NCBI RefSeq assembly: GCF_004216755.1
Contig: NZ_SGWZ01000007.1
Location: forward strand, 124,001-188,000
Source: Kerstersia gyiorum
GTDB lineage: Bacteria > Pseudomonadota > Gammaproteobacteria > Burkholderiales > Burkholderiaceae_B
Direction of reading: 5' to 3'
DNA: 64,000 nt
Shown here: positions 46,919 through 55,725 of the stretch, one piece after another
How the letters are laid out: each line of letters opens with the position of its first letter
Numbering within the stretch: the stretch's first letter is position 1
The notes under the pieces: generated by a model
Seen by the model: only the letters and a program-made list of their open reading frames with translations
Told to the model about the DNA's origin: nothing
Databases searched by the model: none
Position numbers and translations under genes: made by a program

Positions 46919-46949
46919 ATGTTATCAATCGACCGACCGTCGGTCAATT
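46919..46949 (-). promoter_or_regulatory. promoter and TetR-type operator of the MFS gene
   Basis: On the minus strand TTGACC (46947-46942), a 17-base spacer and TAACAT (46924-46919) form a promoter. Overlapping the -35 and spacer is a palindrome GACCGA-CCG-TCGGTC (46931-46945), which extends with AAT/ATT to 46927-46949 with one mismatched pair. This form is typical of TetR-family operators. Confidence 0.7.
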
Positions 46950-47150
46950 CAGTGTTCGATTTTTCAAAGATCTTATGAAAAGATTGGAATGCGGCGGGCG
47001 TCTGAGTAGCGCCTTAGCCCCGCATGGTGGCGCGATGGATCTACTCCGGGATAAACCGCGCAACCGATGGCTTGATCGCGGTGCGTTCCGTCGAGGTTGC
47101 GCCCTTTGTTATGGTGCTGATTGGTCGTTGCGAACGCTTGTTACCGTTGC

Positions 47151-47182
47151 CCCGGAAGCCCGGAAGCCCGGAAGCCCGGAAG
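47151..47182 (+). repeat. tandem 8-bp repeat, four copies
   Basis: Four perfect head-to-tail copies of CCCGGAAG. The unit is not a multiple of three. It lies in non-coding DNA downstream of the MFS promoter on the other side. Confidence 0.95.
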
Positions 47183-47263
47183 ACTGAGGAACGGCCGGGC
47201 CACACAGCGGCCGCAGGCCTGGGCAGTGCGGCACGGCAAGGGTAGCGAAGCAGCGCTAGGTGC

Positions 47264-47296
47264 AGCAAGCAGGACAGGGGTAGCAAGCAGGACAGG
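47264..47296 (+). repeat. direct repeat of 15 bp with 18-bp period
   Basis: AGCAAGCAGGACAGG occurs at 47264-47278 and again at 47282-47296. Confidence 0.9.
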
Positions 47297-47536
47297 CGCA
47301 GACAAGCTTGGCGCCGGGGCCGCGCAGTCGTCCCGCTGCGTGGGGCGTTGACGGGCGGAGTGCATCCATCAGCTGACGGAGATTGCGTGCACGTGTCGTG
47401 GTTTTGACAGGATTTTCAGGGATGTCTGTGGTTCTGCTGCCAACAGGCACTTACAATCGCTCTTTTGAGCGGAAGATGATGGCACAGCCCGGTGCATCTC
47501 ACGCTTTGTTCGCGAATGCCATGGAGTGATGGGCGC

Positions 47537-48634
47537 ATGAATGTCATCGAGTACTACGAACATGCTCTGGCCGAGCGCGGTTACAAGCCGGACGCTGCCC
47601 AGCGCAAGGCGATAGAGCGGCTGCAGCGTTATTACGAAGATTGGGAAGTCTATCTGAAACGCGGCGGTGGCCTGTTCGGGCGCCTGTTCCGGCGGCACGA
47701 GCCCGCTCCGCGCGGGGTCTATTTCTGGGGCGGTGTCGGACGCGGCAAGAGCTTCCTCATGGATGCCTTCTTCGAAACCGCGCCCGTGGAACGCAAGGGC
47801 CGACTGCATTTCCATGAATTCATGCGTGGCGTCCACAAGGAACTGGAATCGGTCAAGGGGATGGAAGATCCGCTGGACGAAGTGGCGCGGCGTGTCGCGG
47901 ACAAATACCAGCTGATCTGCTTTGACGAGTTCCACGTGTCGGATGTCGCGGACGCGATGATTCTCTACCGCCTGCTGCTCAAAATGTTCGAGTACGGCGT
48001 GTCCTTCATCATGACCTCCAACTACGAGCCTTCCACGCTGTATCCGGAAGGCCTGCACCGTGATCGCATCCTGCCGGCCATCGAGCTGATCAAGGAGCGC
48101 ATGGACATCATGAACGTGGATACCGGCGTGGACTATCGCCAGCGTGCGCTCGAACAGGTCGAATGCTATTACACGCCGCTGGGGCCGCAGGCCGATGCCC
48201 ACATGGAAAAGGCCTTCGCGCATTTTGCGCGCACGCCAAGCCAGGAGCCGCCGGTGCTGGAAGTCGAGCATCGTCAGCTTACGGCGGTGCGGCTGGCCGA
48301 AGACGTCGTGTGGTTCGATTTCGCGACCCTGTGCGACGGCCCCCGCTCACAGAACGACTACCTGGCGCTGGCGGCGCGATTCGAGGCCGTGCTGCTATCG
48401 GATGTGCCGCGCATGACCGCACGCGATGCGTCGGCGGCGCGACGCTTCACCTGGTTGATCGACGTCCTGTATGACCACAAGGTGAAGCTGGTCATGTCGG
48501 CCCAGTGCGAGGCCGAGGAACTGTATGTCGATGGCCCCATGGCCAATGAGTTCCACCGTACCGTGTCGCGCATCGTGGAAATGCAGTCGCGCGAGTACCT
48601 GGAGAGCGAGCGCCGAATGGTGTCTGCGCTTTGA
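47537..48634 (+). CDS. zapE: cell division protein ZapE (AFG1-family ATPase)
   Basis: ZapE is a cytosolic ATPase that associates with FtsZ rings under stress; AFG1 relatives aid mitochondrial protein quality control. The 365-residue protein has Walker A GGVGRGKS, Walker B LICFDEFHVSDVADAM, and MTSNYEPSTLYPEGLHRDRI with the sensor region. The ATG at 47537 gives the family start NVIEYYEHAL. In relatives it follows odhL; here an MFS gene lies between. Confidence 0.94.
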   Translation: MNVIEYYEHALAERGYKPDAAQRKAIERLQRYYEDWEVYLKRGGGLFGRLFRRHEPAPRGVYFWGGVGRGKSFLMDAFFETAPVERKGRLHFHEFMRGVHKELESVKGMEDPLDEVARRVADKYQLICFDEFHVSDVADAMILYRLLLKMFEYGVSFIMTSNYEPSTLYPEGLHRDRILPAIELIKERMDIMNVDTGVDYRQRALEQVECYYTPLGPQADAHMEKAFAHFARTPSQEPPVLEVEHRQLTAVRLAEDVVWFDFATLCDGPRSQNDYLALAARFEAVLLSDVPRMTARDASAARRFTWLIDVLYDHKVKLVMSAQCEAEELYVDGPMANEFHRTVSRIVEMQSREYLESERRMVSAL

Positions 48635-48804
48635 TCCTGTGGTTGGCGGGGGCGCATGGCAGCGCGCACACCGTACCGGCGGGCTGTATTCCCGGCTGCT
48701 GCCCTGCGAACCCGGCGTCAGCCGCGTTACACTTGGACCGTTAAGCCGTGTTGCGCCTGGATGGCGTGGCGCGGTTCCGTCCAGCCTTGCTTTTTACCGA
48801 TACC

Positions 48805-50154
48805 ATGACTACGCGTGTACTGACAGGCATTACCACCACCGGCATCCCTCATCTGGGTAATTATGCGGGTGCCATCCGTCCGGCGATCAACGCCAGCACG
48901 GAACCGGATGTCGATGCCTACTTCTTCCTGGCCGATTTCCACGCACTGATCAAGTGCGATGATCCCGAGCGCATTGCGCGTTCGCGCCTGGAAATCGCGG
49001 CGACCTGGCTGGCGGCAGGGCTGGATACCGAGCGCGTCACTTTCTATCGCCAGTCCGACATTCCGGAAATCCCGGAACTGTCCTGGCTGCTGACCTGCGT
49101 GACCTCCAAGGGCCTGATGAACCGCGCGCATGCCTACAAGGCTGCCGTGGACCAGAACCTGGCGCGCGAGGCCGAGGCCGACGACGGCATCACCATGGGC
49201 CTGTTCTCCTATCCGGTGCTGATGGCGGCCGATATTCTGATGTTCAATGCCCACCGTGTGCCGGTGGGACGCGACCAGATCCAGCACCTGGAAATGGCAC
49301 GCGATATTGCTCAGCGTTTCAACCATCTGTACGGTCAGGGTAAGGACCTGTTCGTATTGCCTTCGGTGGAGATCGCCGAAGAAGTTGCGACCCTGCCGGG
49401 CCTGGATGGCCGCAAGATGTCCAAGAGCTACGACAACACGATTCCGTTGTTCGCCGGCGGCGCGCGCGCGTTGCAGGATGCCGTCATGCGCATCGTCACC
49501 GATTCGCGTGAGCCGGGGGAAGCCAAGGACCCGGATGCATCGCATCTGTTCACGCTCTACCGTGCCTTCGGCAGTGCCGAGGAAACGGCGGCGTTCCGCC
49601 AGCAGCTGTTGGATGGCATGGGCTGGGGCGATGCCAAGAAGGCTTTCCTGGCCTTGCTGGAACGCATGCTGGCGCCGATGCGTGAGCGCTATGAGTCCCT
49701 GATCGCTCGTCCGGACGACATCGAGGACATCCTGCTGGCTGGCGCGCGCAAGGCGCGCCAGGAATCCATTCCGGCATTGGAAACCCTGCGTGCGGCGGTC
49801 GGCCTGCGCAGCCTGAAAACCTCGGTTGCGCCAGCCGCGAACAAGGAAGAAAGCGCGACCCTGCCGAAGCCGCCACGCTTTGTGAGTTTCCGCGATGATG
49901 ACGGTGCGTTTCGTTTCCGTCTGCTGAGCGGCAACGGCGATGAACTGCTGCTGTCGCGTGTTTTCGCCAACCCCAAGGATATCGGCGCGGTCACGCGGCG
50001 CCTGGTGGCCGAGCCGGATAGCGTGTCCATCGCATTTGCCGACGGTGCCTGGGTGGTGTCGCTGGATGGCGCGGCGCTGGCGACCGGCAGCCAGGATGTG
50101 GCGGGCTTCGACGAACGCCTGCGCTGGGAACTGGAAGTCCTGAAACAGGCCTGA
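48805..50154 (+). CDS. trpS: tryptophan-tRNA ligase with C-terminal extension
   Basis: Class I aminoacyl-tRNA synthetase charging tRNA-Trp. HIGH-type motif GIPHLGNYAGAI and GRKMSKSYDN are both present. The canonical enzyme is about 335 residues; this one is 449. The extra ~100 residues (from about 345) contain FVSFRDDDGAFRFRLLSGNG, which resembles the small YegP/DUF1508 beta module, then a short acidic end. The ATG at 48805 gives the usual N-terminus TRVLTGITTTG. Long TrpS forms occur in betaproteobacteria as far as I recall; the role of the extension is unknown. Confidence 0.95.
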   Translation: MTTRVLTGITTTGIPHLGNYAGAIRPAINASTEPDVDAYFFLADFHALIKCDDPERIARSRLEIAATWLAAGLDTERVTFYRQSDIPEIPELSWLLTCVTSKGLMNRAHAYKAAVDQNLAREAEADDGITMGLFSYPVLMAADILMFNAHRVPVGRDQIQHLEMARDIAQRFNHLYGQGKDLFVLPSVEIAEEVATLPGLDGRKMSKSYDNTIPLFAGGARALQDAVMRIVTDSREPGEAKDPDASHLFTLYRAFGSAEETAAFRQQLLDGMGWGDAKKAFLALLERMLAPMRERYESLIARPDDIEDILLAGARKARQESIPALETLRAAVGLRSLKTSVAPAANKEESATLPKPPRFVSFRDDDGAFRFRLLSGNGDELLLSRVFANPKDIGAVTRRLVAEPDSVSIAFADGAWVVSLDGAALATGSQDVAGFDERLRWELEVLKQA

Positions 50155-50439
50155 GGGCCAGCTGGCTAGCTTGACGTGAACATGCCCCCGTCCAGAATGG
50201 GCGGCATGACACGCTTCTTGCACCGCTTGGACAGTTGATATGGCAGCAGGAGTGGCGACAGGCTGTGCGCAGCGTCTTGCCGGCGGGCCGGCTCTGCGCA
50301 GAACGGGCGGCGGGACGCGCCTGTGCGTGTTTCTCTCAGGCTGCTCCCGCAAAAAGGCCTATTCGTCCAAGGGTCTATGCAGGAAAAGACCTATGCAGAA
50401 AATGAATGTTCCTGCGAATGAATATCCGGCAGATCGCCC

Positions 50440-50901
50440 ATGACTTTTCCTGAATGTTTTCGTTTCGATTTGCGCCGCCCGCGTGTTGCGCACACCGTTG
50501 TGGCATTCCTGGCCGCCGTGGCCAGCCTGTCTGCGGCGGCAGCGCAGCCGGCTGGATCCAAGGCCTTGCCCCTGATTCAGACGCCGCCGGATAGCGCGAT
50601 CGCCGAAATGGCGTCAGTGCCAGCCCTGCATGGGCTGGCACTGGCGAATCTCATTGCCAGCAATTGCGCCATCGAAGGCCTGGAGGCTGGCGATGCGGCC
50701 CTGATTGGCGGGACGGCCCAGGTGGTCGCTCAGCACCTGGGCGTGGGTAGTGACGAGTATTTTTCCGTCTATATTAACGGCGCGCTGCGTGAGTTCGGTG
50801 CTGCAGACGCTTGTCATATCCATGCGGCCAGCACTCTCAGCCTGGCTTCGAGCCTGAAGGCGCAGGGCGGCGCAGTCCTCAACCGGGCCGAGCTCGAGTA
50901 A
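50440..50901 (+). CDS. small secreted protein of unknown function
   Basis: The 153-residue frame starts with a basic stretch and a hydrophobic segment (about residues 17-33, VAHTVVAFLAAVASLSA) with a signal-peptidase-I-like site after SAAAA. The mature part, about 115 residues, has two cysteines (one in SNCAIEGLE, one in ADACHIHA) that could form a disulfide, and no membrane segment. The ribosome binding site is weak. Neighbours (trpS upstream, convergent efflux operon) give no hint. I recognise no family. Confidence 0.6.
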   Translation: MTFPECFRFDLRRPRVAHTVVAFLAAVASLSAAAAQPAGSKALPLIQTPPDSAIAEMASVPALHGLALANLIASNCAIEGLEAGDAALIGGTAQVVAQHLGVGSDEYFSVYINGALREFGAADACHIHAASTLSLASSLKAQGGAVLNRAELE

Positions 50902-51103
50902 CACGGGCTGCGCTGCACCCACCACGGGCATCATTTTCACGCAGGTCCTCACACACCATGTGCGCACGTACATGCCCCCCCTGCCTGCATGACATCGCCC
51001 CACGCAGGGCCGGGTCGATCAGGCGTGGTCGTTTATGCGGCGTCTGACTGGCAGGCAGGCTGTGCGCTGCCTGCGTTCGCCTGCCCGAGCCAGGGCACCA
51101 GGG

Positions 51104-52573
51104 TCAGGGGGCAAGTGCGGAGGCAGTGCCTGCTGATGCAGCGACCGGCGCCGCTTCGTTGCTGGCATCTCCGCCCAGCACCTTGAACAGGGTGATGCGG
51201 TTGATGGCTTCTTCCAGCCGCAGGCTGATCAGGCTCTGGCGCGCGGCATAAAGGCTGCGTTGCGCAGTCAGCGTTTCCAGGTAGCTGTCCACGCCATTGC
51301 GATAGCGTGCATCGGCAAGGTCATAGCTGCGCTGGGTCGCGGCGACCAGCGCCTGCTGGGCATCGAGACGTTCTGCAATCCGTGCGCGTACCGCCAGCGC
51401 ATCGGCCGTTTCCCTGAAGGCGGTCTGGATGGCACGTTCGTACTGGGCGACATTGATGTCGCGGCTGAGAGTCGCGACATCCAGTTCCGCACGCAGGGCC
51501 CCGGCATTGAAGATGGGCAGGGTAATGCTGGGCGCGAATGACCAGATGCGGTGTCCGCCGCCATCGAACAGGTCCGACAGGCTCTGGCTGCCGATGCCGG
51601 CTCCGGCTGTGAGGGAAATGCTGGGGAAAAACGCCGCGCGCGCGGTGCCGATATTCGCGTTCGCAGCGAGCAGCGCGTGTTCGGCTGCCTGGACGTCAGG
51701 ACGCAGCAACAGTACGCTGGAAGGCAGTCCGGCCGGCAGTTCGCTCAGGATGACGGACGCCTGCATGGCATCCAGGCCGGCGTCTGGCAGCAGCCTGTCG
51801 GGGACGGCGGTTCCGGCCAGCAGGTCGAGTGCGTTGTGTGCTTGTGCCAGGTCTGTTTCATAGGCCGAGACGTCGACCCGGGCGCTCTCCACACTGGCCT
51901 GCACCGAGGCCAGGTCGACGCCGGACACTATGCCTTCGTCGTGCATGGCGCGGGTCAGCGCCAGCGTGCGCTGCTGGCTGGCCAGGGTATCCCGGGCCAC
52001 GGCCAGGCGCTGCTGGCTGGCGGCAATCTCCAGCCAGGCGCTGGCGGTTTCCGACAACAGGCTGAGTTGCGTGCTGCGCTGGGTCTGCTCCGTCTCCAGA
52101 TAGGTTTCCAGCGCCTGCTGGTTGAGGCTGCGCAGCCGTCCGAAGAGGTCCAGTTCCCAGCTGCTCAGGCCTGCCTGCAGCGAGCTGCTGCGGTTGACCT
52201 GGGTGGCATCTTCGCCAATGACGCTGCGCGACGCGCTGTGCTGGCCGTTCAGATTGACCGAGGGCCAGCTGTCGGCGCGCTGGATGCGGTATTGCGCCCG
52301 CGCTTTCTCGATATTGAGCAGGGCCACGCGCAGATCGCGGTTGTTGGCAAGCGCGAGTTCCATGACCTCGCGCAATTGCTGGTCGACGAACACGGCGCGC
52401 CAGGCGGCCGGCATATAGGTTACGGCTGTCGTGTCCGGGCTGGCGCCATCCAGGCTGGCGGGGACGGGCAGCGGCGGGCGTTCATAATCGGGCGCCAGGG
52501 TGGAGCAGCCGCCAAGGGCAATGGCCAGGGCGGCCAGCCCCAGACGGCGCGAAGCAAGGTGTGACAGGAACAT
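51104..52573 (-). CDS. efflux outer-membrane channel (OprM / NodT family), second system
   Basis: TolC-like channel of 489 residues, last gene of the second RND operon. The lipoprotein signal ends at IALGGC (C23), then STLAPDYERPPLP. Repeated OEP motifs include LALANNRDLRVALLNIEKAR and LRPDVQAAEHALLAANANIG. Its ATG overlaps the stop of the pump gene by one base, so it is translationally coupled. The sequence is related to, but clearly different from, the first system's channel. Confidence 0.95.
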   Translation of the reverse strand: MFLSHLASRRLGLAALAIALGGCSTLAPDYERPPLPVPASLDGASPDTTAVTYMPAAWRAVFVDQQLREVMELALANNRDLRVALLNIEKARAQYRIQRADSWPSVNLNGQHSASRSVIGEDATQVNRSSSLQAGLSSWELDLFGRLRSLNQQALETYLETEQTQRSTQLSLLSETASAWLEIAASQQRLAVARDTLASQQRTLALTRAMHDEGIVSGVDLASVQASVESARVDVSAYETDLAQAHNALDLLAGTAVPDRLLPDAGLDAMQASVILSELPAGLPSSVLLLRPDVQAAEHALLAANANIGTARAAFFPSISLTAGAGIGSQSLSDLFDGGGHRIWSFAPSITLPIFNAGALRAELDVATLSRDINVAQYERAIQTAFRETADALAVRARIAERLDAQQALVAATQRSYDLADARYRNGVDSYLETLTAQRSLYAARQSLISLRLEEAINRITLFKVLGGDASNEAAPVAASAGTASALAP

Positions 52574-55500
52574 CAGCTTGGATCCTCGTCATGGCGTGTG
52601 ACATGCTTGCGCCCTGGCAGCAGGCTGCGCACGATGACATAGAAAAGCGGCACGAAGAAAATACCCAGCAAGGTCGAAACCAGCGTACCGCCAAAGACGC
52701 CGGTCCCCAGGGAGTGGCGGCCACCGGCACCCGCGCCTGAGCTGATTACCAGCGGGAAGACACCCAGCAGGAACGCCAGCGACGTCATGATGATGGGCCG
52801 CAAACGCATGCGCGCGGCATGCAGGGTGGCATCCAGCAGCGTCATGCCGCGGTTTTCGAGGTCGCGCGCGAACTCCACGATCAGAATGCCGTTTTTCGCC
52901 GCCAGCCCCACGGTGGCCAGCAGGCCGACCTGGAAGTAGACATCGTTGGCCAGGCCGCGTGTGTATGTCAGCAGCAGTGCGCCTACGATGCCGATGGGAA
53001 CAGCCAGCATGACCGAGAACGGAATGGACCAGCTTTCGTACAGCGCCGCCAGGCACAGGAAGACGAACAGCAGCGACACGGCATAGAGCAGTGGCGCCTG
53101 GGCGCCGGAAATCTGTTCCTGGTAGGACAGGCCGGACCAGGCATAGCCAATGCCGGCCGGCAACTGCGTGACCAGGCTTGCGATTTCGGTCATGGCTGTG
53201 CCGGAGCTGACGCCGGGCGCCGGTTCGCCCGTGATTTCCAGCGAAGACGAGCCATTGAAGCGTGCCAGGGCGGCTGGCGCCTGGCTCCAGCCATTGGTGG
53301 CGAAGGCGGCGAAGGAAACCATTTCGCCATTGCCGTTGCGCACCCACCAGCGGTTGATGTCCTGCGGCAGCATGCGGGCTTCCGCCTGCCCCTGGACGTA
53401 GACCTTCTTGATGCGGCCCCGATTGATGAAGTCGTTGACGTAGGAGCCGCCCATGGCGATGGACAGGGTATTGTTGATGTCGCCCAGCGAGACATCCAGC
53501 GCGGCGGCGCGTGCATCGTCGATCTTGATGTCAAAGGAGGGGGAGTCCTCCTGGCCACCGTACCGTACGTTGATCAGCTGGGGGTTGTCGGCAGCCAGGC
53601 GCAGCAATTCGTCCTTGGCGGCGACCAGGGCTTCATGCCCGAGGCCGCCCAGGTCCTGCAATTGCAGCGTGAAGCCGGCGCTGCGGCCCATGCCGGGGAT
53701 GCCCGAGGGCGCCATGGCGAAGATCTGGGCATCCTTGATCTTTGCCATTTCGCTGGAAATGCGCCGGCCCACTTCCTGGGCATTGGCCTTGCGTTCCGAC
53801 CAGTCCTTGAGTTTGACGAAAGCCATGCCGACGTTCTGGCCGTTGCCGCTGAAACTGAAGCCGGAAATGGCCATGACGGACTGGATTTCAGGTTGGCTGA
53901 GCGCGTAGTCGGTCAACTGGCCCATGGTGTCCACGGTGACTTCCTGGGTGGTGCCCGGGGTCAGCTTGACCTGCACCATCAGGATGCCCTGGTCTTCCTC
54001 AGGCAGGAAGGAAGTGGGCAGGCGCCAGAACAGCAAGGCCATGGCGGCGATCAGCAGCGCATAGACCAGCAGCGAGGCCAGGCGGTGTGTGACGACTCGC
54101 TGAACGCCGTGCTGATAGCGCGTGGCGCTGCGGTCGAAGGCATGGTTGAACCAGCCGAAAAAGCGTCCCAGCGGGCCACGCGGGCTGGCATGGCCGCCGG
54201 CGGAAAGCGGCTTGAGGAAGCTGGCGCAGAGTGCGGGCGTCAGCGTCATGGCGACCAGCACGGAGAGAATCATGGAGGCCGCGATGGTGACGGAGAACTG
54301 GCGATAGATCATGCCGGTGGAACCGCCGAAAAACGCCATGGGCAGGAACACCGCCGTCAGGACCAGCGCGATGCCGACCAGCGCGCCGGTGATCTGCCCC
54401 ATGGATTTACGCGTGGCTTCGCGCGGTGACAGGCCTTCGGTGACCATCACGCGTTCCACGTTTTCCACCACCACGATGGCGTCGTCCACCAGCAGGCCGA
54501 TGGCCAGCACCATGCCGAACATGCTCAGGGTATTGATGGAATAACCCAGTGCCGCCAGCACGCCGAAGGTCCCGAGCAGCACGATGGGAACGGCGATCGC
54601 CGGTATCAGCGTGGCGCGCCAGTTCTGCAGGAACAGGTACATGATCAACACCACCAGGACGATGGCTTCGATCAGGGTCTTGACGACCTCCTGGATGGAT
54701 ATCTGTACAAAAGGCGTGGTGTCGTAGGCCACCTGGTAGGTCAGGCCGGGCGGGAAGAACTCGGCGAGCTGCGCCAGTTTTTCCTTGACCGCCTTGGAGA
54801 CATCCAGCGCGTTGGCGTCGCTGGCCAGTTCTATGCCCAGCCCGGCGGATACCCTGCCGTTGAACTGGCTGCTGATGGCGTAGCTTTCGCTGCCCAGTTC
54901 CACCGTGGCGACGTCCGACAGGTAGACCACGCTGCCGTTCGGGGAGGACTTGAGGATGATGCGTTCGAACTGCTCGGGCGTTTGCAGGCGGCTGCGCGAA
55001 CTGATGGTGGCATTGAGGCGCTGGCCGTCGATGGAAGGCAGGGCGCCCAGCGCGCCCGAGGACACGTCATTGTTCTGCGCCTGGATGGCATTGGAGACAT
55101 CCGAAGGCATGAGCGTGTAGGTGCGCAGCTTATCGGGGTCGAGCCAGATGCGCATGGAGTATTTGGACCCCATCACCTGCACGTTGCCCACGCCGTTCAC
55201 ACGGCCGATGGGGTCCTGCAGCGTCGCCGCCATGTAGTCGGCGATGTCGGTGCGGTTCATGCTGTCATCTTCGGACGTGAAGGCCAGCACCATGAATATG
55301 TTGCCCGACGACTTGGTGACCGTCACACCTGTGTCCTGCACCGGCTCGGGCAGCATGCGCTCGGCCTGCTTGAGCTTGTTCTGGACCTGGACCTGTGCGG
55401 TATCCGGGTTGGTGCCCGATTCGAAGGTGAGCGAGATTTGCGATGTGCCCGACGAGCTGCTGGTCGAGGACATGTACATCAGGTTGTCCAGCCCCGTCAT

Positions 55501-55704
55501 CTGCTGCTCGATGACCTGGGTGACCGAGTTTTCCACCGTTTCCGCCGATGCGCCGTTGTAGGTGGCGCGTATGGAAACGGAAGGGGGAGCGATATCAGGG
55601 TATTGCTCCAGCGGCAACAGCTTGATCGACAGAATGCCGGCCAGCATGATGACGATGGCGATGACCCAGGCGAAGATGGGACGGTCGATGAAGAAACGGG
55701 ACAC
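52573..55704 (-). CDS. RND multidrug efflux permease (HAE1 / AcrB family), second system
   Basis: Proton-driven pump of 1043 residues with 12 membrane helices. Proton-relay residues D407-D408 (GLLVDDAIVVVEN) and K937 (GLAAKNGILIVEF) are conserved. The segment GLDNLMYMSSTSSSSG is the classical AcrB/MexB/MexD form, unlike the first pump. It lies 21 bases after the adaptor stop and overlaps the channel gene by one base. Confidence 0.97.
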   Translation of the reverse strand: MSRFFIDRPIFAWVIAIVIMLAGILSIKLLPLEQYPDIAPPSVSIRATYNGASAETVENSVTQVIEQQMTGLDNLMYMSSTSSSSGTSQISLTFESGTNPDTAQVQVQNKLKQAERMLPEPVQDTGVTVTKSSGNIFMVLAFTSEDDSMNRTDIADYMAATLQDPIGRVNGVGNVQVMGSKYSMRIWLDPDKLRTYTLMPSDVSNAIQAQNNDVSSGALGALPSIDGQRLNATISSRSRLQTPEQFERIILKSSPNGSVVYLSDVATVELGSESYAISSQFNGRVSAGLGIELASDANALDVSKAVKEKLAQLAEFFPPGLTYQVAYDTTPFVQISIQEVVKTLIEAIVLVVLIMYLFLQNWRATLIPAIAVPIVLLGTFGVLAALGYSINTLSMFGMVLAIGLLVDDAIVVVENVERVMVTEGLSPREATRKSMGQITGALVGIALVLTAVFLPMAFFGGSTGMIYRQFSVTIAASMILSVLVAMTLTPALCASFLKPLSAGGHASPRGPLGRFFGWFNHAFDRSATRYQHGVQRVVTHRLASLLVYALLIAAMALLFWRLPTSFLPEEDQGILMVQVKLTPGTTQEVTVDTMGQLTDYALSQPEIQSVMAISGFSFSGNGQNVGMAFVKLKDWSERKANAQEVGRRISSEMAKIKDAQIFAMAPSGIPGMGRSAGFTLQLQDLGGLGHEALVAAKDELLRLAADNPQLINVRYGGQEDSPSFDIKIDDARAAALDVSLGDINNTLSIAMGGSYVNDFINRGRIKKVYVQGQAEARMLPQDINRWWVRNGNGEMVSFAAFATNGWSQAPAALARFNGSSSLEITGEPAPGVSSGTAMTEIASLVTQLPAGIGYAWSGLSYQEQISGAQAPLLYAVSLLFVFLCLAALYESWSIPFSVMLAVPIGIVGALLLTYTRGLANDVYFQVGLLATVGLAAKNGILIVEFARDLENRGMTLLDATLHAARMRLRPIIMTSLAFLLGVFPLVISSGAGAGGRHSLGTGVFGGTLVSTLLGIFFVPLFYVIVRSLLPGRKHVTRHDEDPS

Positions 55705-55725
55705 GGCGTCAGGCTCCTCGCGGGC

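Larger units (their letters stand above)
46950..47536. other. non-coding, repeat-containing region before zapE
   Basis: Nearly 600 bases in which short open frames overlap in several registers and none shows recognisable similarity. It contains the 8-bp tandem repeat at 47151-47182 and the 18-bp repeat at 47264-47296. No clear zapE promoter is visible. It could be decayed coding sequence or a boundary left by gene gain. Confidence 0.5.

Noticed and set aside
46950..47536. Decayed TetR gene next to the MFS exporter
   Set aside because: No stretch in any frame keeps a helix-turn-helix motif; the idea rests on position only.
51017..51103. Terminator of the second RND operon
   Set aside because: GGCAGGC / GCCTGCC arms are present but the loop is long and no T-run follows on the minus strand.
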